DNA of 39,208 bases from Oscillospiraceae bacterium (GCA_009780985.1 WQYZ01000019.1:1-39208), one strand, 5' to 3'. Positions 24,414 through 34,932 are shown, counted from the first letter of the stretch. The notes: generated from the sequence alone by a model not told the origin. Made by a program: numbers and translations.

Positions 24414-26906
24414 ATGGGCGGAAATCAGAAAGAAAAAAGAAAAATATATATGATAGGCAACGCGCATCTCGACCCGGTCTGGCTTTGGAGATATATGGAA
24501 GGGTTTGCTGAAATAAAGGCGACTTTCAGGAGTGCGCTTGACAGAATAAAGCAGTTTGGCGATTTTGTGTTTACGAGCGCGTGCGCGGCATATTACGAAT
24601 GGGTTGAAGAAAACGAGCCGGATATATTCAGGGAAATTCAGGAAGCCGTTAAAAACGGCAAATGGAGTATCGCCGGCGGTATGTGGATTCAGCCTGACTG
24701 CAATATTCCGAGCGGCGAAAGTTTTGCCCGGCATATGCTCATAAGCCAGCGCTATTTTCTTGAAAAATTCGGCAAAATCGCCAAAACGGGCTATAATGTC
24801 GATTCATTCGGGCACAACGCGTCTCTGCCGCAGATACTTCAGCAAAGCGGCATACACTCTTATGTATATATGCGTCCGGATGAGTACAGCGAAAAAAAAT
24901 ATCCGTTCAGTTCAAATATTTTCAAATGGCAGTCACCAGACGGAAGCGAAGTCCTGACTTACAGAATTATTAACGGATACGGTTCATGGCTCGGAGACGG
25001 GGATTTTAAATGTATTGAAGATAAATCCGTAAGCGATGCGGAAGATAAAATGCTGTTTTACGGCGTAGGAAATCACGGCGGCGGTCCGACTGTACGAATG
25101 ATTGAAGCTATAGAAAAACGCCGGGGTGAAAATCACGACTTCGAATATATTTACGCGGGACCGGAAGAATATTTTGAAAATATAATGCGGGAAAATTATG
25201 ACGTCCCCGTATATAAAGGCGATTTACAGCACCACGCGAGCGGCTGTTACAGCGCAAACTCTATGATAAAAGCGTACAACCGCGAAGCCGAAAACAGACT
25301 GCTGACCGCCGAAAAATATAATGTTCTCGCGAAAGAATTGCTTGGATTTAAATACGATAATGCAAAATTAAATTATGCCTGGAAAAACGTGCTGTTTAAT
25401 CAATTTCACGATATAATGGGCGGCTGCGCTATAAAAGAAGCATACGACGACGCGAAAGAAATGTTCGGGGAATCGCTTACAATCAGTTACAAGACGATAA
25501 ACGCGTCCATACAGAAAATTTCATGGAATATAGACACGGCAAAAACTGTAAAATATCTGTCCAAAGATATGGACTGGGGGCTTTGGGAACAAGCGAATCT
25601 CGGCACTCCGATTGTAGCGTTTAATCCGCTTTCATGGACTGTGAAAGTTCCCGTGACTGTAAACAACAATCGAATCGCAAAAGTCGAGGATTCCGACGGG
25701 AAACAGACCCATGTGCAGGTTGTCAGAGCGTCGCAGACAAACGGCTACGATGGTTCGTTCAATTCTCTGTTTATCGCGGAAGTCCCTCCGTTGGGATATG
25801 CGACATACTGGGTATATTTTAACGGGGAAAAAATTCATGCAGATAACGAATTGCATATAGGATATTATACTATGCATAATAAGTTTATAGATGTGCAGTT
25901 CGACGAAGTAACCGGGAATATTAAAAGATTTGTAGATAGGGCAAAAAATATTGATATTATAAAAGATTACGCGGCAAAAACCGTCGTTATAAACGATGAA
26001 GCGCAGGACACATGGAGCCACGGGGTTTTCACTTTCGATAAAGTCGTCGGCGAGTTCGGCAGCCCGAAGTTTGAAATTTTAGAGCGCGGCAACGTTAAAA
26101 TCACGCTCAGAGTTACGCAAAAATATAACGACAGCGAAATCCGCCAGGATTACACGCTTTATTCCCATTCGAAAAATCTTGAGGTTGATGTAAGAATTAT
26201 AAATAATGAAAAGCTGAAAATATTTAAACTGTGTTTTAAATTAAATACTGACAAAAAAACAAAGGCAATCTACGAAATCCCATATGCGCAGATAGAAAAA
26301 GAATCAAACGGCGAGGAAGAACCAGCTCAGAATTTCGCATGCATAGAAGAAATCGACAGCAAAAATGGGCTTGCAGTTATAAACAAATGCAAATACTCTT
26401 ATTGCGTCAAAGATAATGAAATAAGATTTATTGCGGCGCGTTCATGCGTTTACGCAGACCATTACGGGGTTCACAGCGGAATGAGAGACGGAAAATACGA
26501 ATATCAGGATCAGGGAGTTTTATATTTTAAATATGCATTATACGGATATTCCGGCGGATTTTACGAGGATGAAAAAAATGCGGCTGATATTGTAAAATCG
26601 GGTTTGGAACTCAATACTCCCGTTTATTCTATTGCGGAAACATATCATAAGGGCGGCCTCCCGCAGAAATTTTCCGGAATAGAAATCGAAAAAGAAAATA
26701 TACTGCTGTCCGCCGCAAAAAACTCCGAGGACGGCAACGGAATTATTTTAAGATTTGCCGAATCGTCCGGCAAAGATACAACGACAAATATAACGGTTGA
26801 GTTTTTAAATTTTGCGGCTAAATTAGAATTTAAAGCATTTGAAATAAAGACCCTAAAAATTGGAAAAAACAATTCATTTAATGAAGTAAACTTAATAGAA
26901 TATTAA
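24414..26906 (+). CDS. Alpha-mannosidase, glycoside hydrolase family 38
   Basis: An 830-residue cytoplasmic enzyme that removes alpha-linked mannose from oligosaccharides. MIGNAHLDPVWLWRYMEG holds the zinc ligands His18 and Asp20. KTGYNVDSFGHNASLPQIL holds the nucleophile Asp130 and His134; VLFNQFHDIMGGCAIKEAYDDA holds a further zinc-binding His near 338. The C-terminal half is the GH38 beta-sandwich region. There is no signal peptide, so substrates are imported oligosaccharides. AAAGAGAG precedes the ATG. It heads a plus-strand run with ROK kinase, SIS isomerase and S1 protein genes, which suggests use of a mannose-bearing glycan. Confidence 0.92.
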   Translation: MGGNQKEKRKIYMIGNAHLDPVWLWRYMEGFAEIKATFRSALDRIKQFGDFVFTSACAAYYEWVEENEPDIFREIQEAVKNGKWSIAGGMWIQPDCNIPSGESFARHMLISQRYFLEKFGKIAKTGYNVDSFGHNASLPQILQQSGIHSYVYMRPDEYSEKKYPFSSNIFKWQSPDGSEVLTYRIINGYGSWLGDGDFKCIEDKSVSDAEDKMLFYGVGNHGGGPTVRMIEAIEKRRGENHDFEYIYAGPEEYFENIMRENYDVPVYKGDLQHHASGCYSANSMIKAYNREAENRLLTAEKYNVLAKELLGFKYDNAKLNYAWKNVLFNQFHDIMGGCAIKEAYDDAKEMFGESLTISYKTINASIQKISWNIDTAKTVKYLSKDMDWGLWEQANLGTPIVAFNPLSWTVKVPVTVNNNRIAKVEDSDGKQTHVQVVRASQTNGYDGSFNSLFIAEVPPLGYATYWVYFNGEKIHADNELHIGYYTMHNKFIDVQFDEVTGNIKRFVDRAKNIDIIKDYAAKTVVINDEAQDTWSHGVFTFDKVVGEFGSPKFEILERGNVKITLRVTQKYNDSEIRQDYTLYSHSKNLEVDVRIINNEKLKIFKLCFKLNTDKKTKAIYEIPYAQIEKESNGEEEPAQNFACIEEIDSKNGLAVINKCKYSYCVKDNEIRFIAARSCVYADHYGVHSGMRDGKYEYQDQGVLYFKYALYGYSGGFYEDEKNAADIVKSGLELNTPVYSIAETYHKGGLPQKFSGIEIEKENILLSAAKNSEDGNGIILRFAESSGKDTTTNITVEFLNFAAKLEFKAFEIKTLKIGKNNSFNEVNLIEY

Positions 26907-26969
26907 AAGTTTACAAAATTTAAATATATTTTAAATATTTATTCAATATAGGAGGTGTAAAATGTTAAA

Positions 26970-27935
26970 ATGTATAAAATAGGTTTAGATATCGGAGGAA
27001 CAAAATGCGCGGTTATTCTCGGCGAAGTAAACGGCAGTGATATAAAGTTTATCGGCAAATCATTTTTTACGACAATCAAAGACAATTCTTACAAAACAAC
27101 TCTTTCAAAAACAGAAGATGAAATTAATGAATTAATATCAGACGCAAAATTAAAGATAAGCGACATATCGTCAATAGGCATAAGTTGCGGAGGTCCGTTG
27201 GACAGCAAAAAAGGCGTAATCATGTCACCTCCTAATCTGATAGGCTGGGACGACGTTCATATCGTCGAACATTTTGAAAACAAATATAAAATCAGGACTA
27301 TACTCGAAAACGATGCGAACGCATGCGCCCTTGCCGAATGGAAATTCGGAGCGGCAAAAGATAAAAACTTAAAAAATGTAATTTTTCTGACTTTCGGCAC
27401 AGGCTTCGGAGCGGGATTGATTCTGGACGGAAAACTGTATTCAGGAACAAACGGCATGGCTGGCGAAATAGGACATATCCGGGCAGAACGGTTTGGTCCT
27501 GTAGGTTACGGCAAAGCGGGTTCTTTCGAAGGATTTTGCAGCGGCGGCGGAATTGCCCAGATTGCCCGGACAAAACTCCTGGAGCTTTTTCAGACAGGGC
27601 AGAAAGCCTCTTTCTGCGGCAGTATCGGGGATATAGATAAAATTACGGCTAAAGATGTCGCCGACGCGGCAAAAAACGGAGACGAACTCGCGCTTGAAAT
27701 ATATAATACAGCCGGAGAATATTTGGGATATTCGCTGTCGCTACTAATAGATTTGCTCAATCCCGAAATGATAATAATCGGCAGTATTTACAAAAGGTGC
27801 GAAGATTTGCTTAAGACATGCTGCGAAAAAATTATAAAAAAAGAGGCTCTCGCTTATTCTCTTTCAGTATGCAAAATCGCGCCGGCAGTTTTAGGAGACG
27901 ATATAGGATTATATGCCGCTTTAGCATTAGAATGA
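26970..27935 (+). CDS. ROK-family sugar kinase lacking the usual zinc-binding cysteines
   Basis: A 321-residue ROK protein. Asp7 lies in the phosphate loop GLDIGGTKCAVILGE; ILENDANACALAEW holds the catalytic Asp; FLTFGTGFGAGLILDGKLYSG is the second ATP loop; MAGEIGHIRAE is the ROK motif. The normal CxCGxxGCxE zinc motif is replaced by VGYGKAGSFE, with all three Cys gone but spacing kept. There is no helix-turn-helix, so it is a kinase (glucose, mannose, N-acetylmannosamine or similar) rather than a NagC-type repressor. The strong AGGAGG lies well upstream of the ATG and a six-codon ORF at 26962 overlaps it. It sits 63 bases after GH38. Confidence 0.86.
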   Translation: MYKIGLDIGGTKCAVILGEVNGSDIKFIGKSFFTTIKDNSYKTTLSKTEDEINELISDAKLKISDISSIGISCGGPLDSKKGVIMSPPNLIGWDDVHIVEHFENKYKIRTILENDANACALAEWKFGAAKDKNLKNVIFLTFGTGFGAGLILDGKLYSGTNGMAGEIGHIRAERFGPVGYGKAGSFEGFCSGGGIAQIARTKLLELFQTGQKASFCGSIGDIDKITAKDVADAAKNGDELALEIYNTAGEYLGYSLSLLIDLLNPEMIIIGSIYKRCEDLLKTCCEKIIKKEALAYSLSVCKIAPAVLGDDIGLYAALALE

Positions 27936-27984
27936 TTATTTAGAGATTATTTATATAGTTTATTAAAATTTTAAGTCGGGATTT

Positions 27985-28653
27985 ATGAAAAATACTACAA
28001 AAAGAATTTTTGAGAATTTATTTTGCGAACATGTTATCTTGGAATGTGTAAAAAATGATATAGAATCGGCATATGAAATAATAAAAACGTGTTATGCCGG
28101 TAAAAAGAAAACTCTGATATGCGGAAACGGAGGCAGCGCCTCCGACAGCGAGCATATAGTCGGGGAATTTATGAAAGGCTTTATGTTAAAACGTCCGATT
28201 TCAAGTGAATTTAAAGAGAAGCTAAGGAAAATAAAAAATTCGGGAAATATAAAAAATACAGAAATCAATCAGAATATTGCCGAAATGCTTCAGGAGCCTC
28301 TGCGCTCGATTTCACTTGTAAGCCATTCAAGCCTCATTACGGCGGTGTCGAACGACATCGGCGGGGATATGATTTTTGCACAGCAAGTCTACGGTTATAT
28401 GGATGCTGGAGATGTGCTGGTAGCTCTCTCAACATCCGGAAATGCCGGAAACGTTGTCAATGCGGCAATCACAGCAAAGGCTATGAATGGAAAGGTTATA
28501 GCCATAACCGGTCAAACCGGGGGAAAATTAAAGGATATATGCGATGCTACAATAAGACTTCCGGCTTTTGAGACATATAAGATTCAGGAATATACTCTGC
28601 CGGTGTATCATGCGCTCTGCGCAATGATTGAAAATGACTTTTTCGGCGATTAA
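27985..28653 (+). CDS. SIS-domain sugar-phosphate isomerase, GmhA/phosphoheptose isomerase-like
   Basis: A 222-residue SIS-fold protein. KTLICGNGGSASDSEHIVGEFMKGF matches the GmhA substrate/metal motif (GNGGSAADAQH), with Glu and His kept. VALSTSGNAGNVVNAAITAKAMNGKVIAITG is the second SIS phosphate-binding loop, and an extra stretch of about 40 residues lies between them. GmhA makes glycero-manno-heptose 7-phosphate from sedoheptulose 7-phosphate, but in such sugar-use clusters related proteins may act on other phosphorylated sugars. It starts 49 bases after the ROK kinase with only a weak ribosome binding site (GGGAT), so it may be coupled to it. Confidence 0.82.
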   Translation: MKNTTKRIFENLFCEHVILECVKNDIESAYEIIKTCYAGKKKTLICGNGGSASDSEHIVGEFMKGFMLKRPISSEFKEKLRKIKNSGNIKNTEINQNIAEMLQEPLRSISLVSHSSLITAVSNDIGGDMIFAQQVYGYMDAGDVLVALSTSGNAGNVVNAAITAKAMNGKVIAITGQTGGKLKDICDATIRLPAFETYKIQEYTLPVYHALCAMIENDFFGD

Positions 28654-28777
28654 AAAAAATATTTTATTCGTCAGATTTCTGTTATATTTTCAGATTTTAT
28701 TTAATACAATATTGTAGGATTACATATAAAACATAAAAATTTAATTTAAAGATAATAAAAAAGTGGAGGACAAAATA

Positions 28778-29749
28778 ATGACAGAAACTTTGGTATCAAC
28801 ATATCAACCCGAAGGTCAGCTTATCGGAAACACAGATAACCGCGAATACATATCAAGCCTTCAGGGCTTGGAAAAAGCAATGCTTTCGGGGAAAATACTC
28901 GAAGCGAGAGCAACTCTATGCGATAATTATCAAAACCTGACTGTGGATTTGAACGGAATACGAGGCGTAATCGAACGCGAAGAGACGTCGTTGGGGTCAT
29001 ATTCAGACGGAAGAATAAGAGATATTGCGATAATAACGAGGGTCGGCAAAGCCGTGTGTTTTAAAGTTCTGAGAATTGAAAAAGACGAAAACGGCGAGCC
29101 TGTGGCTTATTTATCGCGAAAACTGGCACAGGAGGAATGTCTTGAAAAGTATATTATGAAACTGTCCTGCGGGGATATCATAGACGTCAAGGTTACGCAT
29201 CTTGAACCGTTCGGCTGTTTCTGCGATGTCGGCTGCGGAGTGATTTCCCTGCTGCCCATCGACTGTATATCCATATCAAGAATATCCCACCCAAGCGACA
29301 GATACCAAATAGGGCAGTTTATAAAAACGGTTATAAAATTTATAGATTACGACGCTAAAAAAGTATCTCTCACTCATAAAGAACTTTTGGGAACATGGGA
29401 AGAGAACGCGGCAAAGTTCCAGCCTGGTCAGACTGCGGCGGGAATTGTGCGCAGCGTCGAACAATACGGCATATTCATCGAGCTCACTCCCAATTTAGCC
29501 GGACTTGCAGAATATAAGGAGGGTGTTTACGAAGGACAGAACGCCGCCGTATATATTAAAAATATAATTCCGGAACGGATGAAGATAAAACTTGTTTTGA
29601 TCGACACATACAGCAACGACCCGAACGCGCTGCCGACAAAACCGAGCAAGCCTATCTATTACATAGACGGCGGACACATAGATACATGGAGATATTCGCC
29701 GCGCAACTGCGAAAAAGTGATTGAAACTGTTTTTAATAATAACAATTAA
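28778..29749 (+). CDS. S1-domain RNA-binding protein (ribosomal S1-like)
   Basis: A 323-residue protein from ATG 28778, seven bases after GGAGGA; a GTG 15 bases upstream is inside that site and is rejected. It has an N-terminal domain of about 110 residues (SSLQGLEKAMLSGKILEARAT, YQNLTVDLNGIRGVIEREE) and two S1 beta-barrels. The first is about 125-195 (LSCGDIIDVKVTHLEPFGCF, CGVISLLPIDCISISRI); the second is about 210-275 (FQPGQTAAGIVRSVEQYGIF, LTPNLAGLAEY). Proteins of this type are common in Clostridia and bind mRNA in translation, but it is shorter than true RpsA. A strong terminator follows. Confidence 0.82.
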   Translation: MTETLVSTYQPEGQLIGNTDNREYISSLQGLEKAMLSGKILEARATLCDNYQNLTVDLNGIRGVIEREETSLGSYSDGRIRDIAIITRVGKAVCFKVLRIEKDENGEPVAYLSRKLAQEECLEKYIMKLSCGDIIDVKVTHLEPFGCFCDVGCGVISLLPIDCISISRISHPSDRYQIGQFIKTVIKFIDYDAKKVSLTHKELLGTWEENAAKFQPGQTAAGIVRSVEQYGIFIELTPNLAGLAEYKEGVYEGQNAAVYIKNIIPERMKIKLVLIDTYSNDPNALPTKPSKPIYYIDGGHIDTWRYSPRNCEKVIETVFNNNN

Positions 29750-29770
29750 AAATAAAATTAAAAAAATAAA

Positions 29771-31329
<1,559 letters not shown>

Positions 31330-31426
31330 CAATATATTAATAAATCATTTTGAATTTTATAGTTTTTATAATTTCTTTGATATGATAAAATAAAAATAAT
31401 ATTTTACAGAAAGGCGGCGAGAGGAA

Positions 31427-31606
31427 ATGAACAATATAAGGCAGTTGCTTGAATGGCTTATGGAAATTCTTGGCATTACGTTTAAAACCGGTTTTACAAG
31501 GGATAACTCTGCCCTTTTACCCGTAATGACGGCAGATTCTGCTGTTTCAGGGGAAAAGTGCGCCCAATTGCCGGTTGAAAATCTCTCGTTGCACCCTGCC
31601 ATTTAA
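31427..31606 (+). CDS. Possible small protein of 59 residues
   Basis: ATG at 31427 opens a 59-codon frame to TAA at 31604-31606. An AAGGCGG site lies nine bases upstream; TATAAT (31367-31372) and TGATAAAAT (31383-31391) are candidate -10 elements; a terminator follows at 31631-31666. So it looks like its own transcription unit. The N-terminus (NNIRQLLEWLMEILGI) could be an amphipathic helix; the rest is hydrophilic with one Cys and ends HPAI. No family is recognised. It lies directly before an ABC exporter and could be an exported peptide, but could also be a non-coding transcript. Confidence 0.4.
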   Translation: MNNIRQLLEWLMEILGITFKTGFTRDNSALLPVMTADSAVSGEKCAQLPVENLSLHPAI

Positions 31607-31630
31607 TTTGATTTTTAAAATTTATGCAGG

Positions 31631-31666
31631 AATACCCGGAGAGCTTTTAACGGTTTTCCGGGTATT
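31631..31666 (+). terminator. Intrinsic terminator between the small ORF and the ABC exporter
   Basis: AATACCCGGA (631-640) and TCCGGGTATT (657-666) are exact inverted repeats around a 16-base loop, followed by a short T-rich stretch. It separates the small ORF from the exporter operon, unless it works as an attenuator. Confidence 0.65.
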
Positions 31667-31722
31667 TTTATGTCTTTTTATAAATTTTAAATCTGATTTG
31701 AAAGGAATAAACTATAATTTAT

Positions 31723-32517
31723 ATGAACTTTAAATCTTTTGCGACAATAAAAATGTCTTGCACAGGCAAGTTGAACGGAGGAATTTTTGCTCTGTTTTCA
31801 AGTTATTTATTAAAAATAATATATCTTCTGCCAATGATATTTCTATGGCGTTCGTTTGCGGAAAACGGCGCGGATTTGGGAGGCTTTACACTCGCGCAGC
31901 TTTTGACATATACATGCGTTTCCAGTATGTTAAGTCAGCAGTTGAATGTTTGGACAGAGGCATCGTCTTGGAATTATGACGGGCGGCTTATTAATTTATA
32001 TACGCATCCGCAAACGGTTTTGGCGCAGATTATATTTACCACAATCGGCGGTTGGGTGCCGGAATTACTGATGTTCTCTCTGCCTATGGCGGTTATACTG
32101 CCGTTCTTCGGCGTGAATATAATTCCCGCGACAATCTGGTTTCTGCCGTGTCTGATACTGTCAATATCGCTCGGATTCGCGGTTGATACTTTATTTGTAT
32201 GTCTTGCGATAAGAATGAAAAATTCGGAATGGCAAATATCATGCCTCAGAAGGGCGGTATCAGCTGTTTTATCAGGCGCGGTTATTCCGTTTGCTTTGCT
32301 CCCGTTCGGAATGGGAACCGTTTTCAGATTTCTTCCGTTTGGAAGTATAGCTTCCGCGCCTTTGACTTTATTTGTCGGGACAATAAATTCGTCGTCGACG
32401 AATTTAGCGCCGTTAAATGTTATTTTATTGCAGGTTTTATGGAATATAATTCTATGGTCTCTTGCAATTTTAGTATTCGGTAAAAGCCGGGAAAGGATAG
32501 TGTCTTATGGAGGGTAA
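31723..32517 (+). CDS. ABC-2-type exporter membrane subunit 1
   Basis: A 264-residue membrane protein with about six hydrophobic segments (for example IFALFSSYLLKIIYLLPMIF, LMFSLPMAVILPFFGVNII, TIWFLPCLILSISLGFAVDT, VLLQVLWNIILWSLAILVFG). It resembles the ABC-2 family permeases of the COG4587 type, which pair with a second permease and an ATPase to export an unknown compound. AAAGGA lies 16 bases before the ATG, which is long, so Met11 at 31753 is a possible alternative start. The next gene overlaps by 11 bases. Confidence 0.8.
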   Translation: MNFKSFATIKMSCTGKLNGGIFALFSSYLLKIIYLLPMIFLWRSFAENGADLGGFTLAQLLTYTCVSSMLSQQLNVWTEASSWNYDGRLINLYTHPQTVLAQIIFTTIGGWVPELLMFSLPMAVILPFFGVNIIPATIWFLPCLILSISLGFAVDTLFVCLAIRMKNSEWQISCLRRAVSAVLSGAVIPFALLPFGMGTVFRFLPFGSIASAPLTLFVGTINSSSTNLAPLNVILLQVLWNIILWSLAILVFGKSRERIVSYGG

Positions 32518-33382
32518 ATGCGTTGATAACGCAAATAATAAAATGAGTTTTAAAAGATTTTTGGAACTCTACGCAATCTATGCGCGCATGGACTTGGACT
32601 TTTTAAGGGACTGGAAAGTGTCTGTAATGTGTATTATCGCGGATATGCTGTCAAATATAGCGTCAGTATCGGGAGTTTTTCTGCTGGCTTGGCGGTTTGA
32701 CGGAATCGGCGGTATGTCGCGCTGGGATGTTTTGTTTATGCTCGGATACGTTACGTGTATCACGGGATTATTTCAGATGTTTTTTTCAAGCGATAATACA
32801 GGGCATATAAGCCGCGTAATAGGTCGGGGACAGCTTGACCATATATTTATACAGCCGATTCCCCTGCCCGTTCATTTTATGACAGCGGGATTTATTCCGT
32901 TCACCGGCTGTCAGAATTTAATTTTCGGGATTGGAATTGTAATCTGGTCTTTGGACGGCATGGGCAAAACGCCGGGTATTCTGTGGATTTTATGTCTTAT
33001 AGGATATTTATTCATAAGTATGACGATTATAATCGGCTTATCTTATCTTTTCAGTTCTCTTACATTTAAATGGCAGATTGCGTTTGAAGAAATTTCTTCT
33101 ACGGTTATCGACAGATTGACAGGCGTACTCTCAAATTATCCGCTGTCGGGTATGCCTGTCATGATACAATGGACTTTAGTTACGGTTATGCCGGCGGGTC
33201 TTTTAGGGTGGTTTCCCGCCTGCGCGCTGTTGCTGGATAAACCGCCGCTTGGATTATCGGTTTTTTATCCGTTAATTATTGCGGTATTAATATGGACGCT
33301 CGCCGCGTTCGCATTCAGAAAGGGGTTTAAATATTATGTCAGAATCGGCTCAAACCGTTATTCGCCGTACGGACGCCACTAA
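32507..33382 (+). CDS. ABC-2-type exporter membrane subunit 2
   Basis: A 291-residue membrane protein with about six hydrophobic segments (VSVMCIIADMLSNIASVSGVF, VLFMLGYVTCITGLFQMFFS, LIFGIGIVIWSL, ILWILCLIGYLFISMTIIIGL, VYPLIIAVLIWTLAAFAF-like end). It matches the COG3694-type ABC-2 permeases found beside the preceding kind of subunit. The ATG at 32507 lies inside the end of subunit 1, with AGGATAG upstream, so translation is coupled. Its own end overlaps the ATPase gene by 47 bases. Confidence 0.82.
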   Translation: MEGKCVDNANNKMSFKRFLELYAIYARMDLDFLRDWKVSVMCIIADMLSNIASVSGVFLLAWRFDGIGGMSRWDVLFMLGYVTCITGLFQMFFSSDNTGHISRVIGRGQLDHIFIQPIPLPVHFMTAGFIPFTGCQNLIFGIGIVIWSLDGMGKTPGILWILCLIGYLFISMTIIIGLSYLFSSLTFKWQIAFEEISSTVIDRLTGVLSNYPLSGMPVMIQWTLVTVMPAGLLGWFPACALLLDKPPLGLSVFYPLIIAVLIWTLAAFAFRKGFKYYVRIGSNRYSPYGRH

Positions 33383-34301
33383 TGCAGTCAATTTGATAAA
33401 TGTAAGCAAAATTTTCGCGCAGAAACAGCCTGCGGAATCTGTGCGCGATTTCTTCTCTCCGCGCAAAAAAATAATACCTGCGCTGGACGATATATCTTTT
33501 ACAGTAAAACGCGGGGAATTTGTCGCGTATGCCGGACCGAACGGCGCGGGAAAAAGCACGACGATTAAACTTTTGGGCGGCATGTTAATACAGAGCAAAG
33601 GCGAAATTTCCGTTCTCGGCATGTCTCCTATGAAAAACAGAATCGCGTTAATGCGTAAATTAGGCGTTTTATTCGGCAATCGAACGGAATTGTGGATGGA
33701 TCACCCCGTATCTTCGAGTTACAGGTGGAAACGCACAGTCTGGGATATATCAAAAAAAGATTTTGAGGATACTGAGGCTCTCGTTCTGGAACTTCTCGAC
33801 ATAAAGCCGTTTTATAAAACGTTTGCGCGCGAGTTAAGCCTCGGACAGCGTATGAGGGCGGATTTGGGTCTGATGCTTTTGCATTCCCCGGAGCTTATAC
33901 TTCTCGACGAACCGACTCTCGGACTTGACGTGCTTGCAAAACGCCAGATGATAAATTTTTTAAAGAAGCTCAACGAACAGAAAAATACAACGATTATAGT
34001 CACAAGCCACGATATGGACGATTTGGAAGAAATGGCAAGACGGATTCTGCTTATTTCCAACGGCAAAATTGCGTTCGACGGCGATTTCGCAAATTTAAGA
34101 AGCGAACTCGGCTGCACAAAAAAAGCGATAGTCGATTTCAACGACGGAACGCGCACAGAGATTCTATATCAGGACACAAACAAACTGCTCAAAGATATTT
34201 CGGAAATGAACGGAATTATCGACGTAAGCTTTACACAGACTTCGTTAGAAGAGGGACTTGCAAATCTTTTTATGAAGTGGAAAAACGGAGTAAAACAATA
34301 A
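33336..34301 (+). CDS. ABC-2-type exporter ATPase subunit (NatA/COG4586-like)
   Basis: A 321-residue ATPase that would drive export through the two preceding membrane subunits. Walker A is GPNGAGKST; the signature is LSLGQRMRADL (LSxGQ variant of the drug/NatA type); Walker B is LILLDEPTLGLD; the switch His is in TSHDMDD. The C-terminal 70 residues are an extra domain (KKAIVDFNDGTRTEILYQDT) typical of this subfamily. AAAGGGG precedes the ATG, which lies 47 bases before the end of subunit 2; the overlap means all three are made together. The substrate is unknown. Confidence 0.92.
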   Translation: MSESAQTVIRRTDATNAVNLINVSKIFAQKQPAESVRDFFSPRKKIIPALDDISFTVKRGEFVAYAGPNGAGKSTTIKLLGGMLIQSKGEISVLGMSPMKNRIALMRKLGVLFGNRTELWMDHPVSSSYRWKRTVWDISKKDFEDTEALVLELLDIKPFYKTFARELSLGQRMRADLGLMLLHSPELILLDEPTLGLDVLAKRQMINFLKKLNEQKNTTIIVTSHDMDDLEEMARRILLISNGKIAFDGDFANLRSELGCTKKAIVDFNDGTRTEILYQDTNKLLKDISEMNGIIDVSFTQTSLEEGLANLFMKWKNGVKQ

Positions 34302-34307
34302 TTTTTA

Positions 34308-34345
34308 AATATGACGCGCTGTTGTCATATTAGCTGTGGTATAAT
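34308..34345 (+). promoter_or_regulatory. Promoter with operator-like inverted repeat for the DUF3795 gene
   Basis: TG-G-TATAAT (34337-34345) is an extended -10. Just upstream AATATGAC (308-315) and GTCATATT (324-331) are exact inverted repeats eight bases apart, covering the -35 region. This may be a repressor site, or a weak hairpin ending the exporter operon. Confidence 0.5.
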
Positions 34346-34377
34346 GACAGAGTAAAAATATTTAGGAGGTTCTTCTC

Positions 34378-34848
34378 ATGGAAAAAGAAAAATTGCTGAA
34401 TTATATTGCGCCGTGTTCTCTGCTTTGCTATACCTGCATGTCGTTCAAGGATGGTCCCTCTTCGACAAGTGCGAAGAAAGTTTACAATTATTCCGATGGT
34501 TGGGGTGAATTTTATAATACGCTTATCCCGGAGGAAAAACGCGAGGAGGCATATAAAGAATTCAGCGCATTTCAAAACACTCTTAAATTTCTTGGAGGAG
34601 CATCATGCCCCGGCTGCCGGAATAATCCGCAATCCAACAAGAGTGGGTGGGGATGCGCCGAAGGTTGTGTAATACCGGCCTGCGTAAAGGAACACGGGGT
34701 GGATTTCTGCGCGGAATGTGATGAATTCCCCTGCCAGACGTGCGATAATACCGGAAGTAAACGGATTAAGGAGATTGGCATTGAAGCATATTTTGAGGAA
34801 ATGAAAGATATATCGCATTACATACGCTATAAAAAGGAAACAGAATAA
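34378..34848 (+). CDS. DUF3795 cysteine-rich protein
   Basis: A 156-residue soluble protein. CSLLCYTCMSFKDG, CPGCRNNPQ, GCAEGCVIPACVKEHGVDFCAECDEFPCQTC carry about 13 cysteines in paired patterns, matching the DUF3795 family, which probably binds zinc or an iron-sulphur cluster. The function is unknown. AGGAGG lies nine bases before the ATG. It has its own promoter and a terminator after it, so it is monocistronic. Confidence 0.85.
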   Translation: MEKEKLLNYIAPCSLLCYTCMSFKDGPSSTSAKKVYNYSDGWGEFYNTLIPEEKREEAYKEFSAFQNTLKFLGGASCPGCRNNPQSNKSGWGCAEGCVIPACVKEHGVDFCAECDEFPCQTCDNTGSKRIKEIGIEAYFEEMKDISHYIRYKKETE

Positions 34849-34870
34849 TCAATAGATACTCCAAATCTGC

Positions 34871-34912
34871 AAAAAGCTATGTAAAATTTTTTATAAAAAA
34901 ATATAGCTTTTT
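34871..34912 (+). terminator. Intrinsic terminator after the DUF3795 gene
   Basis: AAAAAGCTAT (871-880) and ATAGCTTTTT (903-912) are exact inverted repeats around a 22-base AT-rich loop, with a T-run. The next promoter begins straight after it. Confidence 0.7.
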
Positions 34913-34923
34913 TAATTGCGCTG

Positions 34924-34932
34924 TGATATAAT
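34924..34932 (+). promoter_or_regulatory. Extended -10 promoter for the URO-D-family gene
   Basis: TG-A-TATAAT (TATAAT at 927-932) is an extended -10; the -35 region is weak and lies in the preceding terminator. The leader is about 30 nt and includes AGGAGG at 34951-34956. Confidence 0.5.

Noticed and set aside
26962-26982. Six-codon upstream ORF overlapping the ROK kinase start
   Set aside because: It is very short and AT-rich; it could affect initiation but nothing else supports it.
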